From positions 1,364,001-1,428,000 of the forward strand of contig JALIRH010000050.1 in assembly GCA_023055505.1 (NCBI GenBank): 64,000 bases of DNA. Reading direction: 5' to 3'. Each line of letters opens with the position of its first letter. Positions within the stretch are counted from its first letter, which is position 1. Shown piece by piece: positions 1 through 12,380 of the stretch. The notes beneath the pieces were generated by a model. The model saw nothing but the letters and a program-made list of their open reading frames with translations, was not told where the DNA came from and ran no database searches. The DNA comes from Callipepla californica brunnescens (taxonomy: Eukaryota > Chordata > Aves > Galliformes > Odontophoridae). A program made the translations under genes and the position numbers.

Positions 1-3000
1 AAGCTTTTCATCTTACCTTTTCTGTTCTGATTAGAATTTCTTACTGATTTTGATCTTTTGCACTTCTAATAGAATCATGATGATCATTAATAACTTCAGC
101 ATTTTTCAAAACTGTCACCACACAGAGGGGTTAATTACCTGAAAATGTTATGAGAAGAATAAGGTTGCTAACAAAGCTGAGTCTACAAAACACTGACAAG
201 TCAGCTTTGTTAAAACTTCACAACCCCACAATATATGTTTCTATAAAAATTTAATGTTTATAGAGCTGCATTAGATAGTGATTTAAATGTAATCCAACAA
301 AGAATCTTTTGGACATGAATATCAGATGCCCAATAGAATGTAGGAAGCTGTGATTTAATGGCACTAAGTGGATTCAAGGGCAGGTGAAAATAAGTTTTAT
401 TTTCACCTTGCCTGACTTTGTCTGCAAACAGTATTGGGGAAGGTTAAATGTCAACTGAAAAGGATTCTGGGCAGAGCTTTCTCAAAGTTTCATATATCTG
501 TATTTATACACACACATACAATATATAAATACATATTATGGTAATACCTAAACAACATAATGAATGCAGCCCATAGAGCCTCCTACACTTTTAAAGAACA
601 TATTTAGGTACATCTTTTTTTAATAGAATTAGAAAAAAGTTTACAAGTTGATCATAAGAAAATGGTGAAAATCTGATGTAGTTTGATCCTTGTTATTGAC
701 TGCTACTGTTCTCTGTCAGATCCTCGTCTTGTCCTTCACTGAAGGTGAACTGTTCAAAATATCAGTGTAATTTTCCCATTCTAACAAAAGCTTGCTTTTC
801 CTTATATAATGGAATAATGCTGAGCAACTGGAAGGCATAACTTTGGCCAGTTATTTTAGTATGTCACTCACAGAAACTTTATCTTCTATTGCCATTACTA
901 ACAAAGAAAGCTTCCTCACTTGGGCTTTTTGACCATCTCACACAGTTTGTGTCCTGCTTTGGAATTCACCTTTTGTGATATTGAGCAAACTGTCCCTTAT
1001 CCACTGTGGAAACATATTCATAATATGTTCATAATCACTTGCTGACATAACAGTACTGTCAGTATGAGTAGAATTTTACCCTCATCCTTAGTTTAATTTA
1101 TTATTTTTCGTATTATACTTGAAAAAAGAAGATGAGTTATTTTAAGTCTTAGGTTAGGAAATTCATGAGTGAAATATACCAGTATTAGTACCACCATGGA
1201 TCTGTACTTCTTAAAAAAAAATTAAGTTTATTGATTCATTGAATACATATCTGGAAGGCATCATTTCATCATCTAATCTGTTATAGTGTATACAGAACAT
1301 TACATTTCAGATAACCTCCACTAAGCTTGAAAATCTGTGTTTAAATAAGGATCATTGGCTAATACTTGTTTTCCAGAAGACATAATCTTCACTAAAAGAC
1401 AACAGAAGACAGAGAATCTATCACTTTCGTTGTGCTTGTTACCGAGGTTAATAATCCTGTTATTTCAATATATTGTGCTTTACTTCTCATTTCAGATTTT
1501 TTTTTTCTTCATATAAGTACATATTTTTGTTATATCTGTTCTAGATTAAAGGGGCTTGTATTTCCCCCATGAAAATAAGGAACTCACTTACTGTCTTTAA
1601 ATGTGTGCCATCATGCTACAGCTGTGCTGAATGCATCACTGCCAAAACTGGATCAAAATACTGTTTCATAAAACTTTTTTTTTTTTTTTTAATTTTCCTG
1701 CAGATATTTGATTTGTAGTGGATACATGCCTATACACTACTTTTTGCATCTTTTCATAAGCTGTATGCCAGCTCATAATGGAACCATAATGAGAAAGCCA
1801 TACTTCACAGTTTTTTTTTCCCCCCATAACAGTTTGCCATGTTAACTCTTCATTCTTCTTTTACATTGATGCGTTTTGAGTAATTTTCACAGAATTCTAT
1901 ATATTTCCTTCACAGAGGGCAGTGAAACAATAATTTGCATGTGAGTATGGTATATTATTAAAATCTCTTAATCCAGTCCTGTTAATGTCTTGAAATAATC
2001 TAAATAAATAATGACTCAAAGAAGAAATATAAAAGCCATTTGGCAGGTACTTACATAGGAATAAACTGCTGAATGTTTTTACCTGAAAATCTGTTTATAT
2101 CAGTTTTAGAGTTAAGGTGTGAAGTTTCACAGCACAAGTCCAACACTTTACTGTAGAGGACAGGTACACCAATCTGGAATAATAATAAAAAAAAAACAAC
2201 TAACAAAACTACTCTATGTTCAGGCAGAGAACAATTCTTACAGTTTTACCCATGACTTGCTATTTTATAGCATTTTTAAATTTTTGGTGTCTGCAAAGAT
2301 TGAAAGCAGAAGAAGCAAAATTAATGAGTAGGAACTGTAAGGCTTTAAGCTCTATGAAAACAAAGAAGCAAACAACCACAATATATATATTGCCATAAAA
2401 TATTCAGCTTGCCTGACATTTTTCTGTTCATTTGTGAGACCATTTTTGTCTGAATCACCACCTTGCTGCCCTAGGAAGTGATGCAGTCCACATTCCTGTA
2501 CATATTTAAGAAACCAGTGGATGTGGCACTAATGAGATGTGGTTTAGTGATGGAACCTGGTAGGTCAGGTTAATGTTTGGATTTGTTAATCTTGAACCAA
2601 TCTACATGACTTTGTGTTATCTCAGGACCCTACTGGGTCTCAGGACTACATGAGGAGTCACATCTGAGGTCCACACCCCATGTGTTGTCTTCTAGTCTAG
2701 TTGTTTTTTGTTTGTTTGTTTGTTTCCAGCCAGAGTATTCTCTGAGCTGGAGAGAGCTACCCCAGCCATCTGTGTAAGAAAATTCATGTTCACACTCTCC
2801 AGATTGTTTGGCAAATCTGAGCTGCCCAGTTTTGACAACTCAAGGATGAACTCAAGCAGTTAGGTTCCTAAAGGCAGTAAAGATATAACTAAAGGACAAG
2901 TAAGATATGAACCAAGGTGAACTTCTGGGACTTGCAAAGATTATCACATTTATAGACATTGGCCAAATCTAGAGTTATGTAAATTTGAAAGATGGATATA

Positions 3001-6000
3001 TTTTACTAGGGAGATTTAAGGTTCATTTAAGATTCAATCATATATAAGAGGCCAATTAATTCTGAAAGTCAATTGTCATTTAAAAACTTGGCGCATCAGA
3101 AACTTAGATGTTGTGTGTGCTCTTAATGTTGCAAGTTTGGAAACACTTGTAGAAACAGCTATCATTTATGAATAATTGTTTTATAATAATTTCTGATTTT
3201 CATTTACTTAGTTACCATCAGCTCAATCAAAAATTATTTGGAGGGAGAAGAAATCATTAAAACAGAGCTCATTCACTGCTACATAATTACATTGATTTCA
3301 GAGCATCTAAACAGGCAACAAAGTTGTCAGCGCATTGTGAAACCCTTTAAGGATCACTGTTCCCTGTAGTCAGACCCTTAAATATGGTGTTCTGTGCTAC
3401 TGACAAGTGTGTATGCATTTATTCTTGAGCTGCTACAGTTTTTTTCCAGTGTTTTTGCCCACACAACTCAAATATCATTACCTCAGGTCTAAGTCCTGTG
3501 GGAAAAAAATATAAAAAATAAAAATTAAACTGTAGGATATGAAGACAGACTGTATGTGCTAACTTTCTCAAGATATATCCTGACATTTTTTCAGATTATG
3601 TAGCATAAAAATTGCATTTTACCTAGAATTTTATCAACAATACTTTTCAATTTAAAACCTATGAGATAATTTTTTCTTCAGATAGTTTCAGAGTGATTTC
3701 ATGATTCCTTTACATAATATCAATAGCAGAATTAAACATATGCATTGTATCATCTTGATGAAAAAATGTTTCACACCATTAGAATAATACAACAAATAGT
3801 TAAGTGGAAAGTCAATTTGATATGACTGCCCAGGTTTCCACAAGCCTTAAATAAGCATTCCTTGAGTTTCATTAACCAAAAGGTGATAGAGCAACAAAGC
3901 AATTGTGAAAGGATCTTCCTTACAAGTTCAAAATAATGTTCTGAAGTTTAAAGCAAGTATAGTGGCCCCTTTGGTCTAACTTGTACATCTGGGACCAGAG
4001 CAAGGCTTCTTATGAATTTAGATCTTTTACCAATTCCACTCATTGTAGTGCTTTCTGTCACTGTCATTCTTCTGTCTGCTCCCCCACCAACTGCACAGCT
4101 GGAGGTCTGATTGGAATGGGGAATTTTGTTTGAAAGCTTTGCATCAGATCTGTTTTCACATCTTTTGTTTTAACACTTAAAGTAAAAGCATAAAGGAAAT
4201 GTTACAGCTTGATTTACTGGGGAATTGCATACTGAAGGAGAGACAAGGAATTTAACTTTTCAGAACTGGTATTTCACATCTAACATACTAACATCCCTTA
4301 TCAACACAGAGCATGGCTCACTGACCTCAAAATAATTTTCAAAAACTAAGAATAATTAGCAGTAGAATGTACAATTCCTAAAATCTGATGATGTACCATC
4401 AGAAAACTGAATTTAGAATGACTGTGGAAGTTGTCCCATGAGTTAACATTAAATTTAGAGGCATTCAGAGTTGACAAAATGAGTGGAGAATATAGAGGTA
4501 CAGAAGAACTGGATAATTTTATTTCACTAAATCTTTTACTAATAGAACACTTAGCAATAAATGTTATTAATCAACACCAATGTATTTTCCCACAAAAAGA
4601 GTGGTGGCTAATATAATCAAATGTTGCCATACAGTTAGCTTTGCTCATTCTAAATCTATTTTTCTTATTCAGTAGTCAGGCAAAGTCAGACACTGGATGT
4701 GCTCAGAAGCACAAGATTTTTCTTTGATATTGGACTTCAGAATGCACACTGCTGCTCTGCAGATCTTTTTATTCAAAACTCTTTGCAGTTCAGTGTTGTT
4801 TGCTCTTAAAATACTGCCTCTCCCTTTTAGAGCTCCTTATTGCTTTGAACTTTCCTTTGCAGTTTTCATTTCCCAAATGATATTTCAGCTTAGCTGTCAC
4901 TCATTTTCAACTAAGAGTAACAAAAGTTTAGACCTGCATAAAAAAAGTAAAAATAAATTATAATAATTAAAAAAATAAAATATTTTGCCTCAGCAATCAC
5001 TGATTGTGAGAAATTAAAAGAATTTTTAAAGGATATTATGTTTCATTCTGAATTACTTTGTACAGAAATTATAAAAGTGATCTCACTGCCATGACACTGC
5101 TAGTGTCACAAGTTGTACATTTTGTCTCTAATTATTTATAACTGGATCAACCTTATATCCCTAACATTTCCTGAACTGTTGTATTCAGTTTCTCCACTCC
5201 TTCCCTCTCCCCTCCCAATAAGCATTTCCTTTTAAAATAGTTTTTTTGTTTTTTTGTTTGTTTTATTCTTAGTAGAGCTGTGTCTTCATTTGGAAATCAT
5301 TTGTAAAACAAAATGCTCCTCCATTTTTATTTCTTGTAATACAGTATGATCAGTATATATTTCTCTACAATTTCTAATGAATATCACAAAATATGACATG
5401 AGATGCTGATCATGCTACAGTTAAGATAATGTATTTTTTTTATTTTTCTGTTTTCAACAGTCAGACAAATGCAGAGAATATAAATGCATTTTTTCTTGTT
5501 TAAGATACAGAACTAAAACAATAAGATGTGACCCAAGTATGCTTGTTCTGTGTGAGATTGGTGAAAATGGAATACTAATACCATAAGATGGCTATGGGAC
5601 AATGGGAACAATATGGCAATGTTCTTCCTTAAGAATATTTTTCATTCTTATTTATTTTCTGTTGAGAAGTAACTGCTACCTGAACCGTGAAAATTTTCTA
5701 AAATCAGTTCAGTTGTAAAGGAAGATAATTTATATGGGCTTTTGGTTCACCTTTGAGCTTTTCATGTTTGAGCCCAAATTCTTACAAATGCAAGTCACTG
5801 TGAATCTGGTATCATTTTTAATATCCTGAAAAATAATTTTTGACTAAACCTAGTGCAAATTTGAGTGCCTCTGATGAATATCTGGAAAGCTTATCTTGTT
5901 TTCTAGAGCAGGACAACATTATTTGTAGTTTAAGGAATTATGTCATTCTACAAACAGTAGATATCTTTACATAGAAAGATAGACACTTCAATTCAGAGGT

Positions 6001-7492
6001 GAAAATTCAGAAAAATAACATAAAAGCCAATCAGACATTTAAACTCAGTCACATCATTTAGCAGCAGTAGTAAGCATTGCATGTTTATGACATTAAAATC
6101 ATACTATAGTAAATAGAGAACTCAAAACTATAAAAGAAAATCCAAAATAAAGTACCAATTACAATAAATGTTCAAATTTAATCTCAGCTACTCAAATTTC
6201 CCTTACTGATTGAAAAAATACTTTTTAATAAAAGGTACTCTGATTAATAATTTTCAGAAAATCTAATATTTTTGTCACTTTTCTCTCATGAAATGAGTGA
6301 AATGTACTCAGGTGCATTTTCTGCTTTTAATTGATTTGTAAACTTTTAATTCCAGAGAGTTTCTACAACTCTGTGCAAAACATTTCTGAAGTTTCCTCTG
6401 AATGGAATCCCTGGCCAAACTATGTTATGTGAATATTGATAATATTAAATTTACACAAGTTTATTAGAAATGAATTATGATTGAAATTAGAGAATGCTAT
6501 TCACTAGGAAAAGCACACTTGTTCCAAGTGCCAGTGCCTCTCATTCAGCCAAGCAATTTTTCTCTGTCTGAGAATTTGCATGATAAAAGCAAATGAGGAA
6601 TGGACATGGGACTGAAATGTTTTGGAAAGGAGCCTGTGACAGTTCTTTTGAAGCTTTAACAGTTTATAATGTAAATACATATTTAAGAGATTATTAACAT
6701 TCACATATTTTACCCAAAAGGCTTTCTGTAAGGTCAACTTTTAAGTTGCTGAAATATGCAAGAAGAATTGTAAAATATATGTGTGAACATGTTCAAAGAT
6801 TTTAAAGAGTCTGTGCTGCAGAATGTTTTTATTTGATTTTAATGTGATTTAATATATGTAAAATTAGTGTATATAATTAGCCAAAACAATGTACCATCAG
6901 ACTTTTAATATAACATAGGCCCTGGGAGGTCTAGAATTTAAGGAAATCTGAATATTTTTCACACAAAGTCATTCTGAGGTAAGAGTAGATCAAAAGGCGA
7001 ACAGAAAAGACTATAAAAGCAATCTTTCAAATGAGTTTTCAAAACAAACAGGACACTGTTTTCTTTGTCCCCCAGAAAAGATGATTTCTTGGAAGCATAG
7101 CTAGAAGTTCAGTGTCTGAGCATGTTAACTCTGTGCAAATAAAAGTGTCAAACTAATACTAAAATGATCACTTCTACGTATACCTGTTAGCTAAAGGACT
7201 TCTGAAAGCCACTTCTTTAGATGTCCAAATATGTTATAGGTGTCTTGAAGTACAAACTTTTGAAGTCAGAAGCTGAGGCAAAAAAGTGGAACTCTTAATT
7301 TCTACTTGCAGTACTAAAATAATAATATAATGTCTTCACTGTTTAAAAGAACTTCAGTGAGACTTCCTTTTTTGATTTGTTGTATGTTTTTTAAAAGTAT
7401 TGAAAAAAACTCTTGTTCTTTTTCTAATCTTTATAAAAATAAGTGTTTGTATCAATGGTTTATGGACCAGTTCGGTCCTGTTCCACAACCAG
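1..7492. other. Unique AT-rich noncoding DNA, no gene recognised
   Basis: No coding region, known repeat family or RNA gene is recognised here. All open frames are short (at most 88 codons) and have the composition expected by chance in AT-rich DNA. The stretch holds a T16 run at 1675-1690, a TTTG run near 2704-2726, and several shorter homopolymers. It begins exactly with AAGCTT, a HindIII site. Ancient repeats too decayed to read by eye may be present. Confidence 0.6.
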
Positions 7493-7984
7493 TGTTGCAG
7501 GGGGACCTACGAACCTACGCCCCCGGAAATGGGAAGGGGAAAAAAGGAGAGGGTAGGGAGAAGGGCCTGAAAACAAAACAGTGATGATCTGAGGAGGAAA
7601 GCTAATTTATTAAATAAGATAATGGAATGAAAAAATAACACAGCATTATACAATATAATTGGAATTGAGGTTAATAAATAAAATGGAAGAGATTTCAAAA
7701 CTGCAGGTCTTACTCTAAAGCTGAAGGTGAGATGGCTAGGAAGCTCCCACTGCTGGTGAGCATCAAAAAGAGGAAGCTTCAGGACTTATGTGTGGTTTTA
7801 TCTTTTGCTCTGAGAGGAAAACGGGAGCTCAAAGTACTCTGGGGTATGTAGTTCTTCTCTTCTGAGAAACAGGTACCAAGCAATTCAGCAGTCCATGGAA
7901 CTGGAGCATTAACTCTTTAACTCCCAGTGCCTTATATGAAGTTATGATGTGAAATACTGATAAGAAAAATCATAAAACCATGAC
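7493..7984 (-). mobile_element. Avian endogenous retrovirus LTR, minus orientation
   Basis: Read on the minus strand, this block has the layout of an LTR. It begins TGTCATGG (plus-strand 7984 downward). A U3-like region contains a TATA-like GATAAAAC near 7800. An AATAAA-type signal follows near 7610, then a pyrimidine- and G-rich U5 ending in CAACA at 7493. The TG...CA termini fit an LTR of about 490 bp. The bases just outside differ (ACCAG on one side, ATTTG on the other), so no target-site duplication is seen. Either one boundary is off, or this is a truncated provirus with a little leader sequence at about 7440-7492. No viral gene is attached. I recognise the family only as an avian ERV LTR; the subfamily name is not certain. 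Confidence 0.62.
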
Positions 7985-9291
7985 AATTTGAAAATCTAAG
8001 TATTATCTTTTAATTACAAATGAATGATAGTTTTGGTTTTTTTGTGTGTGCATGTGTGTGTGTCCACTCACATTGATCTGAATTTTCACAGCAATAAGTA
8101 TATCTACTTGGAATATTTTCATAGGTGTACTCTACCCCCTCTTTCTCTGTGACGCTTCATCATTGAATTTTCATGAATAAGGATGTATCCATTGCTTATC
8201 TTAAACAGCGTAACTTTAGTCAGAATTTTGTCTATCCAACAAATAGGTGAACTTGTCCCATTGGAACAGAGAATAAATGAAAGCTGATCCTAACTAATGA
8301 ATTTGGTAATATTATGTCCTTTCATGTATTAATAAATTACCTATTCTGTATGCCAAAGTTACAGAAAGCCATCAAAAGGTGCTTGTCAACTATAATCACG
8401 ATTTGTTATTTCCCCTAGCAATCTAATTCAATTACAACTGTCACAAATATATCAAGAATAATTTCTGCAAAATGAATATTCCTTTGTTTCACTTACTGTG
8501 CCTTGAGGAATCTTTATCTCCTTTTCATCTTTTGTTTCCACAATTTACTTCATAAGGAGGAAATGACAAATGGTGAAGCAGGAAAGGGAAAGAAAAAAAT
8601 GTTGATTAGTAGTTCTCAAGATAAGGTAGTTCAAATAGCTGAATTATTCATAATGAATAAAGTCACACCTAGGGAAGAGGAAAGTTGCTTATCACAAGGA
8701 GAAAGAAGGAAATAATTTGACCTGTTTACTAACATGTATAATGCAGCCATTCACTTAATTCTGCAAACATTTCCTTATCAAATTGCTTCTTAGCAAATGA
8801 GAAATGAATTGCTTGAATTTATTTATACATTGCTTATATAGCAATTTTCCTTCAGTATTTGTCCAGCACTCAAGTAGCCATAAATTCACCCTACCTGTCT
8901 TGGTTCTGCATGAAAACAACAACACAGTAATGCCAAAATCATGTAGTGCTTCAGAGTTTGTAAATAAAAAGGTTAAAAGTACAAACTGGCATTTTTCTGC
9001 TAATCTGCTGGATGCATCCAATTAAAATGCAAACATACTGACATGGAGAAAATTCTAAATTTGAAATGCCAAAATTATAATATGAAAAAGAAGTGTTGTT
9101 GACATATAATAAGAAAAGACACTTTTCATTATCTAAAACTGTAACCTCTCCAGGCAACTGAAATTAGAAACTAATCTTAAACCGATGCTTCTAAGTCTTT
9201 GCTACATTGCTGAATTCTATTTGAAAATTCATGTACATAAATAAGTTCTGGAAGTATACATTCTATTAAGAGCACCTCCCTGGACCACCAG

Positions 9292-9328
9292 AAATAAATA
9301 AATAAATAAATACATACATACATACATA
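9292..9328. repeat. (AAAT)n-(ACAT)n compound microsatellite
   Basis: AAAT units run into ACAT units (TACATACATACATACATA) over 37 bases. The step from A to C inside one tetranucleotide suggests one motif arose from the other by point mutation and then spread. Confidence 0.9.
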
Positions 9329-9429
9329 ACCCGAAAAGAATAAATCACACGACAAAGAGACAAAATGCGCAATTTCTCTCCACTGCAAAACTGAGGGCTT
9401 TTTTGTTTGTTTGTTTGTTTTTTGTTCTT

Positions 9430-9790
9430 TTTTTCAGATATCGAGAGTGCTGATTATAACAACTTGAGTTCAAATGATAGACTATCAGTATCATACATAT
9501 TGCCATTCAATGAAGGACCTGGTAGCTGCTCAGCTGTTTTTACAATTGCTTGATGAAAGTATATATAAACGCATGCTAATACAAACTTTAATTAAGAAAA
9601 GCAAGCGTGCTTTCTGTTTCAAAAGTTCTTGGTATGTTTTTAAATAGAAGAATATCAGAGCAGAAAAACCAGAACCCTCTCCCTTTATTTATGGCCTGAT
9701 GTTTACAAAAGTGATTTCAGTTGCCATTCATCTATCGGTAAAGACACTGACTTGCGAATTGATGGCTTTCTTACTCAAAAACTGTTGATT
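9430..9790. promoter_or_regulatory. Possible conserved noncoding element
   Basis: This block lacks repeat-family resemblance and simple sequence. It is dense in homeodomain-like TAAT/ATTA cores, such as GCTAATAC and TTTAATTAAG near 9580, with an E-box CAGCTG near 9530. The mixed, non-degenerate composition is like vertebrate conserved noncoding elements. This is inference from texture only; no alignment was possible. Confidence 0.25.
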
Positions 9791-9889
9791 TGACACAGGA
9801 AAATATATTAGATCTTATCTCTGTAAAGTCACACGATAACAGAAGTTAAAGAGACTGCTGGAGGAGTTGTCTCACCCCCGTGACCCAGG

Positions 9890-10145
9890 AGGGACATCCA
9901 GATTGAAATGCTGGGCTCATATCTTTGGGAGGATTGGGGCGGAGACTCCAGTGTCTCTCTGAGCAGCCTGTGTGAGTGCTCAGAGTCACCCAGTAAAAGA
10001 ATGTATCCTCTTGTTTAGACAGAAGCACTTGTGTTCCTGTCTGTGCCTGTTGCTTCTTGCCCTTTCTCTAGGTATCAGTGAAGAAAGCCTGGCTTTTTTA
10101 CACCTTTTGTTCAGGTGTTAACATACCCTGAGACCTCTGTTCTAC
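9890..10145 (-). mobile_element. CR1 LINE fragment (minus), diverged
   Basis: The plus strand reads as the complement of the CR1 3' region. It has GGAGACTCCAGTGTCTCTCT, then GAGCAGCCTGTGTGAGTGCT, then the stretch corresponding to the CR1 peptide around FFTVRV..HWN.LP. It continues to about 10145 through segments matching the usual TATTTATAAACATTGAT and CTGAGCCTTCTC blocks. It is 5'-truncated, frameshifted and stop-ridden, so inactive. Its divergence from CR1 as I know it is clearly greater than that of the copy at 37.8 kb. Confidence 0.7.
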
Positions 10146-11129
10146 ATTCTTATGAATATTTTGTTATTAAACAGGTATTAAGTAATCTGATAATGCATCC
10201 ATATTTGTGCTTTAAGAAGGTATGAAGGCAGTACAAAAGCAGAATGTAGTGGGCAAGATATTTTTTACAGAATCATATCAATAATAAGGGAAAGTATTGA
10301 AAATACTATAGAACACTACAGAAAATCATAATCCTAAATCAAGAAATGAATCACTAAATTAAATAATAATAATAATAAAAAAATTGCTTTAAAGAGGGAT
10401 GAAAGTAGTTGTGTAATGAACAAATAGAAGAACACAAATAATAAATTAGAAATTCCAGAAAGCTAACCAGGAAACCAGGCACACACACAGGTAAATGTCA
10501 CCAAGCTAATGTTAAAAAATAAGTTTTTGAGTGTGTCAGGAACAAGAAAAATACTAATAATAAATTTAATCCATTAAGAGATGCATTTAACTTTGTTTTT
10601 CTATATTTATGAAAGTATCAAATGATGTATGTATGGGAACCATTAGGTCACAGCCTGACTGAGCACCTGATAAAGAGATATGGACAGTGCTGTGAGCACA
10701 GGTGTGAGCAATTCACCTGCGTGACCAGAAGCATAGGTGGTGTGTGGGGTGGTGGATCCAGGGTGCACCCTTCCATAACCTAATTTAAGGGTGTAGCACT
10801 TCTACTTGAAGATTGCTTGCTTTGGAAACTTCTAGCAAGCCCTGATCATCAGAAAGTGGTAAGTAATTCTTTCTTTATTTACTAGGCTGTGAACACTGCC
10901 TTTCTTGGGTGATTAAAAAGTGGTTAAAACTGTATCTACTGCCTCCTACCCTTACAACATGTTCATATTATTTGCTATAACTGGAAGTTATTTCCTCCTT
11001 GAAAATCATATGGATGTTGCACAGTGTGTGCTAAAGTTTGGTATATTTTAATCAGAGTGTTTACATAACCTTAAGAAAGTATTTGACCAATGAGCTTTCT
11101 TCACTTTTAACAATGATTTTTCTGTAAGT
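10146..11129. other. Noncoding DNA with one GC-richer unclassified block
   Basis: No gene is recognised. The flanks are AT-rich, including an AAT run near 10364-10378. A GC-richer block at 10644-10910 is listed on its own. Confidence 0.5.
10644..10910. repeat. Unclassified interspersed-repeat-like block
   Basis: About 270 bases stand out from the AT-rich flanks by balanced composition and by paired motifs such as CAGGTGTGAGCAATTCACCTG, an imperfect palindrome at about 10700-10720. The texture resembles a transposed sequence or LTR fragment. I cannot name a family, no terminal repeats or target duplication are clear, and no open frame spans it. A unique regulatory element is the alternative. 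Confidence 0.28.
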
Positions 11130-12380
11130 CTTATAGCTCTGGAGCCCTAGAGACTGAAAGAGAGATGGGTTGAATGACTTGGGTGATGTTAGGTTTGTCA
11201 GTTTGACTCTGATCTCAGGCAAAGTAATGGAAAGAGGCTGATAGAACACTTGATTAATAAAGAGGCAAAGGAGGTAAATATAATTAATGCCAATCAAAAT
11301 AGGCTTATGGAAAACAAATCTTATCAAACTGACTCTATTCTTCCAACAACACTACTAGTTGGTTGATAATTAAAATAGGATTGATGAAATACACCCTTGG
11401 CATTGAAAGCTTTTGTCCTGATGTTGTAGCACACTGGTCTAATAGAGGAGAAAGAAAGAAAGTCAGTGTTGCACACACTAAATAGATGAAAAACTAAGTG
11501 GAAGGCTTCGGAATTAACTGTGAATCAGAAAACACTGTAGCAAATGAACTTATGACAAAGTCCCACTGGATTTGGTTTTAGCGTGTGTTACTCTTTGTCT
11601 ATGTCTGGCAGAAAACAGATAACAGAAAAGAAAATGCCTGAAATAATTGAATAGGTCCTATTATTGTTATGAGTTCTTAGCTTGTTAATAAAGTTGGTTC
11701 AATCTAATGAAAAATGTTAAATACAACTAATTATATGATCACAAGTCTGAAAGAAAAAATAGCTGTATATCTACCAGTTCATATTTTCATGCATAGCAGT
11801 TGGGGAAGGAACTAGAAGAATAAGGTAGATAATCAGTTAAAAATAAACTTTTTCTGCAATGATGCAATTCAGGAATAATATGAAGGGTGGCTGCATAAAT
11901 AAAAATTTGAGGTATAATGCAAATGGAAAAACCTTGATACCTACTTTAGTGTTTTTTTTTTAATGGTGTAACTTTAAGTAAGAAACTAGTTTTGAGGTTT
12001 GCATCAGATATGGATGAAATTGAATAGGTTAAAAAAAATCAGAAATAGAAGGTTGGAGTAATTTCCCATTTAGAAAATAAACTGAGAACCCTCCCAAAAT
12101 GTTAAGAAACCACTTATGTTGTTTTAAATTAAGAACTGTAAATAAGTGGTCAGATGGTTAGCAAGAATAGTTTCTTTGATCTATTAGAAAAATATAACAA
12201 TATATGATGGCTTGCGGTTGCAGACAGGCATTCTAATTACAAATAAGCCAAACATTTTAAGAGTCGCAAGAAGATGCGTTTTAAATAAGTGGTCAGCAGT
12301 TCTAGTTTTTAAATTCTTAAAGGCAAACTTGTTCCCCCCCTTCTGCTCTAACTTGAAGAATTAATTTATAGTCTTACATT
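11130..12380 (+). mobile_element. Ancient CR1-type LINE fossil, plus strand, about 1.2 kb
   Basis: Read on the plus strand, this follows the order of an old amniote CR1 (the type common in turtles and crocodilians) from mid reverse transcriptase to the 3' UTR. The RT segment for SL..GK.MER is near 11200-11240, with TTGATTAATAAAGA at about 11250. ATTAATGCCAATCAAAATAG follows at about 11284, and the segment for N(R)SCQT at about 11320. A GTCCCACTGGAT block lies near 11560. GGTAGATAATCAGTTAAAAA is at about 11823 and CTGCATAAATA near 11890. The GATCTATTAGAAAAATATAA block is near 12178. The 3' UTR-like TTTTTAAATTCTTAAAGG is near 12306, and TTCTGCTCTAACTTGAAGAA at 12341. Every part is frameshifted or interrupted, so the copy is long dead. 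It is much older than the other CR1 copies in the window. Confidence 0.68.

Larger units (their letters stand above)
7985..9889. other. Unique AT-rich noncoding DNA with small simple repeats
   Basis: No gene or repeat family is recognised between the LTR and the next CR1 fragment. The stretch contains an AAAT/ACAT microsatellite at 9292-9328 and a TTTG run at about 9401-9422. A block at 9430-9790 with a conserved-noncoding look is listed separately. Confidence 0.55.

Noticed and set aside
9292..9328. Telomere-like or satellite repeat
   Set aside because: It is a simple tetranucleotide microsatellite; no TTAGGG arrays were seen anywhere in the window.
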